Positions 24,373-36,364 of a stretch of 64,000 nucleotides of DNA are shown one piece after another. Every line of letters begins with the position of its first letter. Position 1 is the stretch's first letter. The translations under genes and the position numbers were made by a program. Source of the stretch: Mytilisepta virgata. Taxonomy: Eukaryota > Mollusca > Bivalvia > Mytilida > Mytilidae. The notes beneath the pieces are model-generated. The model was not told the DNA's origin. It made no database searches and saw only the letters and a program-made list of their open reading frames with translations. Location: assembly GCA_028015205.1 (NCBI GenBank), contig CM051516.1, positions 49,790,230-49,854,229 of the forward strand, read 5' to 3'.

Positions 24373-26366
24373 TAGCTCACCCGGCCAAAGGCCATGTGAG
24401 CTATTGCCATCACTTGACACAACGTCGTCGTTAACAATTACACAAAACTCTTCTCCTCTGAAACTACTTGACTAATTAGAACCAAACTTGGTATGAATGT
24501 TCCTTGGGGTACCCTGCATAGAACTGATGTGGGGATTTTTGATTCGTCGAAAAACATGGCCGCTGTTACTAAAAATAGAACATAGGGGTCAAACAATAGT
24601 TTTTCGCAAATATCTCAAAAATCATTAAGTTACGGCAAGATCTGGCAGGTTGAAAGTATTCAGCATGATGAGAGCTACCTGTGTGCTGATGTTCGTGAAA
24701 ATCTGTCAACTGATGTTAGAGTTATTGCCCTTTTTTGACATTTTCGGCTTTTTTTTATGTTATTATTTCAAAAATCTTCTCTGAAACTACTATTCAAAAT
24801 CAAATGAAACTTGGTAAGATTGTTCCTTGGGGTACTTTGCATAGAATTGATGTGGGGATTTTTGATTCGTCGAAAAACATGGCCGCTGCTACTAAAAATA
24901 GAACATAGGGGTCAAACAACAGTTTTTCGCAAATATCTCAAAAATCATTAGGTTACGGCAAATTCTGGCAGGTTGAAAGTATTCAGCATGATGAGAGCTG
25001 CCTGTGTGCTGATTTTCTTGAAAATCTGTCAACTGATGTTAGAGTTATTGCCCTTTTTGACATTTTTGGCTTTTTTTATGTTATTATTTAAAAAATCTTT
25101 TTCTCTGAAACTACTATTCAAAATCAAATGAAACTTGGTAAGATTGTTTCTTAGGGTATCCTGCAAAAAGTTAATGCTTGGATTTTTGATTTGTCGAAAA
25201 ACATGTCCGCCCTTACTAAAAATAGAACATAGGGATCAAAATGCTGTTTTTTGCTATTTTGTCCTGAATTATAGAAAGAAAATGAAGATGAAAGCTACTT
25301 TCAAGGTAAACATGGTATCCCGAGTTGAATGGTGATGATGAAAGTTAGTTTTGGACGGCCATTTTTAAAATGGCTGCCATTTTCCCGCCATTTTTTACAC
25401 TTGCTCAGATTTCAACAATATTTGGTTTTTAAAGTAAACATGGTATCTTAGCGAATAGTGATGATGAGATTTTTGTATGGAGCATCTATGGAAGGTCCTT
25501 TAGGAAATTTGCATAAATCTTCCCGGTCCGTGAAACAAAATGGCCGTCATGAGCATTTACATGTTCTGATTGGTAGAAATTTAAAAGTTCTTCTCCTCTG
25601 AAACCGTAAAGCCAAATGAACTGATTTTTGGTATGGATGATCTATGGAAGGTCCTTTACAAAGTTTGCATAACTCATCATGGTCCGTGAAATAAAATGGC
25701 CGCCATGAGCATTTACATGTTCTGACTGGTTGAAATGTAAAACTTCTCCTTATAAACCGTTAAGCCAAATGAAATGATTTTTGATATAGAACATCTATGG
25801 AAGGTCCTTTACAAAATTTGCATAAATCAGCCTGGTCCATGAAACAAAATGGCTACCATGAGCATTTACATGTTCTGATTGGTCAAAATTTTAAAATTCT
25901 TCTCCTCTGAAACCTTAAAGCCAAATGAACTGATTTTTGGTATGGAGCATCTATGGAAGGTCCTTTAGGAAGTTTGCGTAAATCTTCCTGGTCCGTGAAA
26001 CAAAATGGCCGTCATGAGCATTTACATGATCTGATTGGTCGAAATTTAAAAGTTCTTCTCCTTTGAAACCGTAAAGCCAAATGAACTGATTTTTGGTATG
26101 GAGCATCTATGGAAGGTCCTTTACAAACTTTGCATAAATCTTTCTAGTCCGTGAAACAAAATTGCCATCAGAAACCTTTATATGTTCTGATTGGTCAAAA
26201 TTTAAAACTTCTCCTCTGAAACCGTTTGGCCAATGAACTTATACTTGGTATGAAGCATTTATAGAAGATCATTTACAAAGTTTCCAGAAATCAATCTAGT
26301 CTGTCAAATCAAAAGTTTGTGACTGCCAGGTGAGCGATACAGGCTCAGCCCACTGAGCCTCTTGTT
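24373..26366 (+). mobile_element. AGCTCACC-family element with internal tandem arrays
   Basis: The left end is a hairpin (agctcacccggcc facing ggccatgtgagct, 24374-24403). The right end reads ccaggtgagcgatacaggct and a GAGCC/GGCTC pair (26327-26362), inverted relative to the left end. Inside, a longer unit of about 340 bases occurs nearly twice (24440-25100), then a unit with ctatggaaggtcctt repeats at 25486, 25642, 25795, 25951 and 26107, a period of 153-156. No ORF of note, so non-autonomous. Confidence 0.7.
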
Positions 26367-26394
26367 ATGTTTCGGAATTCTGCTGAACTGGTAT

Positions 26395-26560
26395 ACATTA
26401 TTGTTTAGGGGCCAGCTGAAGCCCGCCTTCGAGTGAGGGATTTTCTCGCTGCGTTGAAGACCCATCGGTAGCCTTGAACTTTTTTCTGCTTTTTGGTCGG
26501 GTTGTTGTCTCTTTGACACATTCCCCGTTTCTGTTCTCTATTCTATTTATTTCTCCTAAG
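26395..26560 (+). repeat. dispersed repeat typical of mussel DNA
   Basis: Runs from ttgtttaggggccagctgaa through ggtcgggttgttgtctcttt to cacattccccgtttc. I recognise this text as a very common dispersed sequence in mussels; that is recollection, not a search. Confidence 0.5.
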
Positions 26561-26833
26561 AAAATGCGTAGGTCATGATAGGTTTGCTTTAGATAACGAT
26601 GGATCTTAATTTTTGACAACCAAAATTCTAAACTTTTATTGTGCATATAAGACAATAATGAGTAAGGTGATTTTGTAAATTTCTTTTTAGTATGATTTCC
26701 TGTCTCTGTGTATTGGCCGAATCTCAACCATAATGTGTACTATTAAATATTTAGTACATTATACAAAAAAGTCTTTTAAAGTAAACAAAACTTTGTGTTT
26801 TACATAATTTTCCATTAAACAACTGTATGAAAA

Positions 26834-29800
26834 TCACCATTTTCTTCTTATGAAAACTACAACACCAACAAGTACTACATCCGTTAAAATAATAGTAACT
26901 ATGATTCCGATTGCAACTGGTTCTTTGATGAATTCCGCTGAAATAAGAATTAAATAAACTAATTATTAACCTTGTTGTTATATTATATTAATTATATTAT
27001 TCTACCATGTCTATCGTAAATCGGGATAATTTAGCGGTTTTTTTTGTGCTATAGCTATTGATGCTAAATTTTGGTGTGTTAAAATTTGACATTTTCGGGA
27101 AAAATTTTGGAATTAAAATAGAAATTAAGCTTGATATTATAAGAGTGTGATTTCTGAATCTGTTTCATTTACTAATTTTTATACGCCCGTCATAGACGGG
27201 AAGTATTGTGGTAATCCATTGTCCATCCGTCCGTCAACACTTCGTACCATAACTCAAATTTTCTTTTAATTAATTCTCATGAAATATTAACACAACATTA
27301 GGATTGACGAAAGAAAACTCTTTATCGATTTTGACGATTTTCGCTTTTGTGGTTCTAGAGTAATGGGACTTAGATTACCAATAAAAGCAATTTTTCACAT
27401 GTTACGCACTAACTCGAGTACGCCTTGACTCATTTGCTTCAAACTTTAACACATTATTACAAATGGTGGTCTGAGGGTCTGTATACGTTTTGACGTTTTC
27501 CATTTTTGTCATTCCAGAGTTATGAGACTGAGATTGTCCAAATATAACGACTTTTTCACATGTTGAGAACTAACTCGAGTACGCCTTTACAGATTTTCTT
27601 TAAACTTTAAAACATTATTACAAATGGTGGTCTTACTGTTTGTATACTTTTTGACAATTTTCACTTTAGTCGTTCTAGAGTTATGGGACTACGAGTATCC
27701 AAATATAAACAATTTTTCACATGTCGCACACTAACTCCAGTATGCCTTGGCAGATTTTTTTCAAATCTATACACATTCTTACAAATGGTGGTCTGAGGGT
27801 TCTGTATACTTTTTGACGAAAATGTCACAAGAGCATCACCTAATGATTTTTATAACTTGCACCTTAATGTAAGTATCATTGTTAGTAGTATAATATTTCT
27901 CGCTTACACAATGATGATATTTAGTTTATTGTTACAGTGTTATACTAACGATATATTAAGCCACTGAAAAAGTAACATGACACTTAGTTTGCTAAAAAAA
28001 TCAATATTTTCCTACTACTTCACAACTTCATAGCTGTTGCTGGGGACGGGCGTATCATGCGCATAATGCACCGTAATGATTATTTTGACTTGCATCAGGT
28101 GTATGGTAATTAAATATTATTTATTTTATTAATTAGGGTTTTGACACATCAGAAAAAATCTAGGGCTTCTTTTAATGATTCTTTGTATTGTTTATTGGGT
28201 ATTTCAGCTTTGAAACTTTAAGTACATTATAATGATGGGCCCGTTTCTTATCTTTCAATAACTTCATGTGACATGTGTGATGCAGTACCAATTTTTATCT
28301 CACCTGACCCAAAGGGCAGGGTCAGGTGAGCTATTTCCATCACTTGGCGTCCGTTGTCGTCCGGCGTAAACTTTCCTTCTCCTCTGAAACCACTGGGCCA
28401 ATTAGGCCTAAGAATTGGTGGAGAGGTCCTTGAGTGGCCCCCTTCTAAAGGTATGTCGACGGGGCATTCCATACTTCCAACCGACATGGCTGTTGTTACT
28501 AAAAATAAAAAAATGGAAGATTAATTTAAAAAGTCTTCTTCTATGAACATACATGGCCAATTGGAACAAAACTCGGTAGTAATGGTCCTTAGAAAGTTCT
28601 CTTTCAGAATATATATTTGTCCGATGATTCGGACTGTTAACCAAGATGGCCGCCACAGCCGAACTTAGTTTAACATAGGGCACTATTGGAAAATTAATTG
28701 AAAAATCTTCTCCTCTGAAACCACTGGACCAATTGGAACCAGACTTTACAGCAATGCTCCTTAGATGGTTCTCTCTAAGAATTGTGTCTGATGACCGGGA
28801 CTAACATCCAAGATGGCCGCAACAGCTTAACTCAGTTTAGCATAGGACATATTGGGAATCATTTTTTTAAATCTTCTTGTCTGAAACCAATGAGCATATT
28901 CTGGAACCAGACTTAGCAGCAATGGTCCTTAGATGGTAGTCTTTAAGAATTATATCTGATGACCCGGACTGTCAACCAAGATAGTTGCCACAGCCGAACT
29001 TAGTTTAACATAGGGCCCTATGGGAAAATTCATTAAGCAATCTTGTCTGGAACAATTTGACCAATTGGAACCAGACTTGCCAGCAAAGGTCCTTAGATGG
29101 TCGTCTTTAAGAATTATGTCCGATGAGCCGGACTGTCGACCAAGTTGGCGCAAAAGCAGAGCTTAGTTTAACATATGATCCTGTCGGAAAATTCATTTAA
29201 AAATCTTCGTCTGAAACCACTGGGTCAATTGGAAGCAGACTTGTAAGCAATGGCCCTTATATGGTCCGGTTTCAGAAATGTGTCCGAATACCCAGACTGT
29301 CAACCAAGATGGCTGCCACAGCCGAACTTAGTTTAAATAAGGACCCTATTGGAAAATAATTAAAAAATATTTGCTAAAACCACTAAACAGCAATGGACCT
29401 TAGATGGTCTTCTTTCAGAATTATGTCGGCAACTAATATGGCCGCCACAGCCAAACTTAATATAACATAAGACTCTATAGGGAAAATGGCCGCCACAGCC
29501 AAACTTAATATAACATAGGACCCTATAGGGAAAATTCATTTAAAAGTCTTCTTGTCTGAAACTACTTGACCAATTGGAACCAGACTTGGCAGCAGTGATC
29601 CTTAGATTGTTCCCTTTCAGAATTATGTCCGATGACGCCGACTGCCACCACAACCAAATTTAGTTCAACATAGGACCCTAGGGGAAATCTAGCCACATTA
29701 ACTGCTACACTTAAATTTTAGCCCTGCTCAAGGTGGACAAGATAAATCCAGGTGAGCGATACAGGCTCTTGAGAGCCTCTAGTTTCTTTCCGTTATGGTA

Positions 29801-32790
29801 TTTTCGATAATTATGTCGGAACTTTTCACTGTATGAAACTTCGTCATTTTTACCGAATTATTGTTACTAATTTGTTACTTAGTTATCAGAAATTCTGCTT
29901 TTTTCTATAAACTTGAAACATTTATAAGGTACTGACTTTCCTCGACTTTTTTATATTTTTAAAATTATTATTGGATCAATATTAATGAGAAAATACCTTG
30001 GGTCTTAGATTGAGCTCCTTCCCTTGCCGGATGTATATTTTTCTAATATTTAATGAATAAAAATAAACTAGAGGCTCAAAGGTGCCTGTATCGCTCACCT
30101 GGACTATGTCCATCTTGACTCTCAGCCTTGAACATTGCTGTCAAGCCAACTGGCTCACTGGTTTCAAACAAGAAAATATTCAGTGATTTTTTCAATTAGG
30201 TCCTATGTTAAACTATGTTCCGCTTTGGATCACGGGTGGGGTAATCGGATATAATTCTGAAAGAGGACCACCTTAGGACTAAGGACCATTCCTGCCAATT
30301 TTTGTTCCAATTGGCCAAGCGGTTTCAGACAAGAAGATCTTTCAGTAAATTCACCATAGGGTCCTATATTAAACTATGTTCGGCTCTGGCGGCCATTACT
30401 TTATGAGTCCTTAATTGATATGAATAGAATAATGGTATCCATTGCATTTTTATATAACCAACCGTTTACGTTATTTAAGAAGACAGACGGACCTAATAAT
30501 GATAATCTAGAAAATTAAATTTTGATTAATGGTTCATATGATCTCATATACAAGATATGTCAGTCTATCATTGTCAGCTGACCTTGGCCTCATTTATATA
30601 CTCCATTCGCCAGGTTATAATTTTATGATTGCAACTGATTCTCAAAACGAATGAATTCGTCTGACAAGTGTCGCATTTCCATGACATCATTTTCACAAGG
30701 AACACACAAATCAAGTATAACTGAAATAGCACATGCAGTTACTGTGAAACAGACCTGATCCACACAGTTTAGTATGACCACCAAAGTATGAAAATGATGT
30801 TAAGGACAATTGTATTGCATATAACTCTAAATAGGTCATGCTGCAAAGTCACAAGATGTCAAATGTAAATGCCTAATGATGATTGCAAGTTTCAGTCAAG
30901 ATTCCAATGTTTTTTCCTGAAACGTGTATCCGTTATTTTTTTAATTCTAGGCCTGACTCTGTTTAAAAGTTCATCAAGCATTTCTAGAGCCATTCAAAAA
31001 TTTAGAACGACTGTCAATCTTCCAGTCTTAAATCATCCATAAATCTATCGCATAATGACCGAATTTCAGTTCACAGCAGGAACTATTTTGCCGCCTTCTA
31101 TTTGAACTCCTTTGTCTCCGTAACCTCAAAAGTGGGAGTTCTTTACCAAGAAGGGCTTGATGCCCCTGAAGCAATAAATGATACATGGTCATCTGTCTAA
31201 GTCAAAATGTAGATACAAAGTATCAGTTTTTATAAATACGTACATGATATTAAAATTAGATAGACGCTGTGTGAACCTACTGCAAACGTTAGGCAAACGT
31301 TTTAAGAATAGGCAGATCTTATAAGGAACGTATAGTTCACTACTATGACGTAGCATGAACATACCAAAGTCGCAACGGAGGCTTAGAATGGCAGAGTACG
31401 TAGAACGGCTGCTTACCGTCCGTACAAAGTCAATGAAGACCATTCTAAGTGTATGGTACGTTCATATTACGTCCACATGGTCTTTACTAGTTACGTTCTA
31501 ACTACATCTTGTTTATACTACGTCCTCACTACGCTTTTTTTTTCACCATGCTCAAAATGTTGCAGAATCCGTCACGACAATTAATTCCATACTACGTTTT
31601 TATACGTTTACTCTAAGTTCACTAAGTTTTCATTACGTTGTAGAAGTCCTTACTGCGTCCATTTTTTTTTTTGTTTGTTTTTTTTTTGGGCGTCGTAGTG
31701 ACATCGTAGGAACTTGGTCTAGTGTGACGGGCGTTTTATATAAGTAGAAACGTAAGTAGCTTTATGCATATGACTTAAGTATATAGATAGCTAAGACAAT
31801 TCTTAGCAAAATCTTAGTTTAAGAAACACTTAAAGCCCCCATCAGACTGGATGAAGACTCCGCTGCGCTCTCCACGACCTGCACGACCTGCAAGATCGTA
31901 GCGAGATCGTCAAAAAACTAGAAAACCACCTTCAGTGTGAAGGCAATCACGACGCTGCTACGCTCCTAGTACGTGCAACCTATGCTGCGAATTTGCTACG
32001 ATCATTGCTGCTCTCATTACGATCAAGAAGTATACAGTACGAAATATCCCATATATATAATAAAAACCCACCGATCGTAACAAGCTCGTGTAAATTACAC
32101 AGTAGAGACGTGATACTCCTGGTAGCAGCGTATTTCTATCATGATACGATCTTCTAGCGCGTAGCTGTATCTTGACACAGTCGTACGAAGTCGTGCAATA
32201 TCGTGCTTGGTGCGTGATGTGGTCGTGGTAGGACCATACCGTATCTTACCGCTGACGTAAACAGCGTGGCGTGGTCGCAGAAGGACGGTGTGGTAGCAGC
32301 TATTTTTCACGTACTATGAGCGTAGCAGCGTCATGATTGCCTTCACACTGAAGGTTGTTTTCCAGTTTTTCCACGATCTTGCAGGTCGTAGAGGTCGTGG
32401 AGAGCGTAGTGGAGTTTTCATCCAGTGTGAAGTGGGCTTTAAGATGTTTTATGCATACTGGCCCAGATAAATATAAAACCAAAAAACTTTTCAAAATTAT
32501 GAAACGGCATAACGTAATCACTAAATTACTTTATTATATACCCTTTTCTCCTTTTTCGCCCTTTTGTCCAAGTGCTCCTGGTGGTCCTGGTGGTCCATGT
32601 AGTCCTGGTGGTCCTGGTGGTCCTAGTTCTCCCGGGGGTCCTGGAAACCCTCTAGGACCCATTTCTCCTTTACATTTATTTGACATGCATATATCATCAC
32701 CTTCAAATATATACTGTATTATATTGTTATCTGAAAATAATAATAATTTTTTTTCCTCCCCACAGTACTTAGATCTGAGTTTTCCATATT
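26834..32790 (-). CDS. membrane protein with collagen-like stalk, two 3' exons (paralogue of the gene at 4318-8047)
   Basis: Seen on the minus strand: exon 32790-32542 follows the acceptor ctttttgcag, reads [14 protein letters not shown] and [17 protein letters not shown], then 14 Gly-X-Y triplets, and stops after one base of a Gly codon at a donor (gtatat). The terminal exon 26937-26834, after ttatttcag, adds two bases and reads [10 protein letters not shown], a helix with ILTDVV, the tail FIRRKW and TGA. Phases match the plus-strand gene exactly. A shorter start of the collagen exon at 32700 is possible and would equal the other gene's boundary, but the acceptor at 32791 is better. The 5.6-kb intron is filled with mobile DNA (27181-28055, 28296-29784, 31834-32438). 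Upstream exons at higher coordinates were not found. Inference: type I membrane protein with collagen stalk; ligand-binding head unknown. Confidence 0.6.
27181..28055. mobile_element. non-autonomous element with ATACGCCCGTC ends and ~160-bp array
   Basis: Starts ATACGCCCGTC (27181) and ends GACGGGCGTAT (28045-28055), a perfect 11-base inverted pair. Next to the left end an internal gacggg folds back on it. Inside, units marked by actcgagtacgcctt recur at about 27412, 27572 and 27733, period 160. No coding content. It sits in the intron of the minus-strand collagen gene. Confidence 0.75.
28296..29784 (+). mobile_element. AGCTCACC-family element with ~140-168-bp array
   Basis: The left hairpin (tctcacctgaccc facing gggtcaggtgagc, about 28297-28331) is followed by ccatcacttggcgtccgt. 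The right end, ccaggtgagcgatacaggct with a gagcctct tail, is at 29748-29783. Between them, units marked by ccttagatgg recur near 28759, 28927, 29091, 29255, 29398 and 29600. Same family ends as 24373-26366 but a different tandem unit. Confidence 0.7.
30069..30400 (-). repeat. truncated AGCTCACC-family copy
   Basis: On the plus strand it opens with actagaggctcaaaggtgc and gtatcgctcacctgg, the inverted right end of the 28296-29784 family, and then carries reversed unit text (tccaattggccaag, atagggtcctat). It is truncated after about 330 bases. Confidence 0.65.
30401..31833. other. intron of the minus-strand collagen gene; nothing else recognised
   Basis: Lies between two repeats within the presumed intron. 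About 31440-31720 is rich in 'ctacgtc/tacgtt' words and may be a decayed MITE, but no boundaries can be set. Confidence 0.4.
31834..32438. mobile_element. 605-bp MITE with long inverted ends and TTAA target site
   Basis: The ends AGCCCCCATCAGACTGG and (minus strand) AGCCCACTTCACACTGG begin inverted arms of more than 120 bases (bursts such as ctctccacgacct / aggtcgtggagag and ttcagtgtgaaggcaatca / tgattgccttcacactgaa). TTAA flanks both sides (31830-31833 and 32439-32442), the target duplication used by piggyBac-type transposons. No transposase inside. It lies about 100 bases from the collagen exon of the minus-strand gene. Confidence 0.8.
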
Positions 32791-33021
32791 CTGCAAAAAG
32801 TATATACAGTAAAATTTGTTTATTAGTAAGAGAAAGTTCTTTGTAATTATTTTTACACGTATTTAATTAGTACTTTGTCTGTGGCATAGAGCTCCATATG
32901 GCGAGCTGACTGTGTTCCATTAATGATATTAAGTATCATTTCGTATAAAGTATCATGTTTTTAAGGATTTGCATTAGAATTTTGATTTTTGAAGACACAT
33001 ACACAATTGTACATGTAAAGA

Positions 33022-33382
33022 TGGATGGATGGATGAATTATTGTTTAACGTCCAGTGGCAACCAGGTGCATATCAGGACGAGAACATGTTGATATGATAA
33101 TGAATATGATCCCTGCTTTGTACTAGACCGACACGCTAAGTCGGATTTTTAATGTGCTAGCTCACGAGGTAACTATCCGCAGGAAGACATATCACCTCAC
33201 TCGGACACATTATACTGACCCCGAGCCGACCAGTCTTTGCTCTTACTCCTAGATGCCGCGTGCTTGGCGGAGAAGCAGCAAATACCAATTTTAATGTCTT
33301 TGGTTTGACACGGCCGGGGATCGAACCCGCGACCTTCCGCACTCGGGGCGAGCAGGCTACCACGAGACCACCGAGGCGGTCC
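33022..33382 (-). mobile_element. full-length tRNA-derived SINE with 13-bp target duplication
   Basis: On the minus strand it starts GGACCGCCTCGGTGGTCTCG, has the B-box GGTTCGATCCC, a body of about 280 bases and a tail of ATCC units. The flanks are identical: GTACATGTAAAGA at 33009-33021 and 33383-33395, a target-site duplication typical of LINE-driven insertion. The tRNA-like head promotes pol III transcription in such elements. The same body occurs truncated at 19458-19735. Confidence 0.9.
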
Positions 33383-33395
33383 GTACATGTAAAGA

Positions 33396-36360
33396 CACAT
33401 CTAAATGTAGTTTACTTCCTTTTCTAACCTATAGCACTTAATGGTTTTTGTGCATAAGTACTTTCCTAAAATAAAAAATCGGTTCCGCACATGTAGTAAT
33501 TTGTCTATTTTCTAAAGATTCTTTTACTGCACGAATTAAAAATAGTAAAAAAATTTATTATAATAGATTTGAAAAAATAAATGATAAATGTTTAACATAT
33601 ATTTTAATTCTGTCAAGTATCATCTCAGGGGATGCATCCTAATTGTCGAGGATCATCTCGGGCGTAGCATCCTCGTTGTTCCAAATTTGGATTCCATTTG
33701 TCTTGATATCTTTTACACATTCCTCCAACAAGAAATTCAGTATGAATTTGTCTTCTTAGTTCATAACCTAATAATTGGCAGATATGTGTTTTCTCTGGAG
33801 GGGATGCCTCAATCTATAAGTAAAGATATATGTATAGTTTCTCAACTAGAAATATTCCTGGTGAAAAAATTAAGACAAAAATATGGTCAATTTATGTTTG
33901 CCCAATTATATAGCCACGATTAAAATGCTCAGCTTATACACATGTACATGTACCCGGGTAAGTTAATTATTGCTTTCAAATTGTCAATATTGAACTTTGC
34001 TCTAATATATAGCACTTCTCATTCATATATACATCAGTGTAGAATCAATACAATATATCAAGGTTAAAATTCTCTGTGAAATTATCAAGGCTCAATATTA
34101 CTCTAACATTATATAGTACTGATCATCTTAGACATAAGCCCAAGTCAAGTTTGTCTCAATATAGTTTAGCATGCTCATATTTTATTATTGCTCTAATAAA
34201 AGGCTCACGTTTGCTCAAAATATATCACTGATCATCTTCTCAAATATATGTGCTCAATTTAGTTAGGCTTGACATGCTCAAGTAATACATCATTTTTGCC
34301 CTACATTATAAAAGATTAATTATGAGTTAGCTTATATCGCACTGATCAACTACACTTATGCTGAATTCAGGTTCTCTCCCAAATAAATATATATATTTAC
34401 ATGTATTCCAGAATATTAAAATTAAGTACGATAAATTTAACTTGCATGTATATAAAAATATTTCTTGATTGTTACATATGTAGGACACTGATCACTAATT
34501 ATAACCAATGTTACCATATATATGCTGCATCTGCACAAAAAAAAAACAATTTTTGTGTATTATGGAAAGATTATATAACTGAAGATATTTTTTAAAAAAG
34601 AGTTAAATGGCCAGGTATGGTACATCATAATTACATATGTATTAATCTCAAATAACAGTGTGATAATGTTACAGCTCTTTTCTGATTAAAACTGCATTAT
34701 ATTCGCTCGTGAAAATCATTTACAATTAACATGGTTTCGAAATCTCAAAGGGAGGACACGGTTGTTAACTTTAACCTAAATGACATACTTATCAGCTGAT
34801 ATCCAAGATGGCGACAGGGGACGCCGAAAGAAAAATTTTACCCGATTCAATAATTACTGCTCTCCTTCGACAATATCTCGTTAATATATATTATATTAAA
34901 CTATGATTAATGCTAAAACGATTAAATTCTATCAAGTATAATATATTTACCTTTCTTGTGTTAAAATAGTTACTGATCACCTCTCATTTCCTCTTCGACA
35001 ACCTTTGACTGCTGAAGCTGATATGCATCACCAATTCAGGAATCCATCCGCGTTTATTAATATATATTATTCTCGGTACAAAACATGTTGATATATAAAA
35101 ACATATCATAATAAATATGTTCATGAAATTGTTCTGATAGCAAGATTCAAATATATAAAGAAATCTATTTTGCACAGGATAATATATCAGCGTATTCACA
35201 CAATAAAAAATGAGTAATTGCGTGTTGTTAAAAACGATCTGAATAGACTGGTTTTTATGTCTTCGAAGTGAGCCAACCTAGTTTCTGGCGGAAGATGATC
35301 AGCTTGCCGGTTTAAGATTCAGGGCGACAGCTATACTACGGATTGCCATCCTTGTAAAAAGCCATTGTCGGAAAATATAAAAATTTGTTTGGGGTTGTTG
35401 TCATTTATTACAAATGTATTATATATATATATATATATATCATGTATATGTGATTTTCTCAACTTATTATTAGATTTTTGACTTATTTTATGTATGTATA
35501 TTGAAGTAGGGATTTAATAAATATTGTCTAATTCTAAGATAAGCTTACTACAAATGTTAAAAGCGTGGTAGAGTTAATTAAGTTTCACAAATATACATTT
35601 AAAAAAAGTTGGTTTAATCTTATCTGTCTGCTTTATTTACACATATTCCTCTGTTAACAATGGTTAAAGTACATACCTTTAATTGAACTGTACAATAAAC
35701 ATAGGACCATGGAAAAAATCTGCCACAAACGCATGTCAAATTTATTTCAATATTTTGTTTATAAAACCAATCTTCAAATTTTTCACTGTGGTAATAAAGC
35801 GTTTTTTGTATCACTTTGCGATTTTATCGTTCTCCTGATGTCCTAATTACCGACATCAATTATTCATGTTAATTTTCAAATCATAATGGTTGGAAATAAA
35901 CAAAACCTGGCATTTCGAGCTCTCAGTCAATTCTTTTAGGATGTCGTATTGATCTATCTGGAAATTAGTCGATGTTTAATCTTAATTTAACGCAAAACTC
36001 CAGGCTCTTACTATGTATTAATAATATGTATATTTATGTAAAACAATAACGCTACTAAAAATTCAAGAAACAATAAGAACTTATGATAACTTCTGGACAG
36101 GAAATTCTGTTTTTGCTCCCTTTTGAATAATTTATTTCAAAGTGGGTTGTTAGAGAGCTTCCAGCAGAATGATGTTCTCATTTGTGAACAGAATAAATAC
36201 TGTGCAAAATATCCCATCATAGTTTATATCTAGCAGCATGCCAGTTTAATTTATAAATTTTATTTAATATTTTTATATCAAATAAAAATAAACATTTAAA
36301 AAATCATCCCGAATCTCTCTTTTATTTGTGTTCGTATGCAAATTATTTTATTATGTATTT
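33396..36360. other. no firm gene; weak first-exon candidate at 34809
   Basis: AT-rich. A (TA)n run lies at 35418-35441. At 34809 an ATG in good context (ccaagATGGCG) opens MATGDAERKILPDSIITALL; a possible donor (gttaat) follows after QYL near 34880. No downstream exon was found, and the phrase ccaagatggc also occurs in the AGCTCACC repeats, so this may be chance. Confidence 0.35.
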
Positions 36361-36364
36361 TAGA

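Noticed and set aside
32355..32846. 163-codon plus-strand frame rich in Pro-Gly ([12 protein letters not shown] type)
   Set aside because: It is the antisense of the collagen exon at 32542-32790 on the minus strand, where phases and splice sites fit.
33290..33382. Possible tRNA gene on the minus strand
   Set aside because: It is the tRNA-like head of a SINE with body, tail and 13-bp target duplication. The heads at 19395-19458, 60074 and 60966 are rejected as tRNA genes for the same reason.
34809..34890. First coding exon of an unknown gene
   Set aside because: Good ATG context but no following exon, and the phrase ccaagatggc is part of local repeats.
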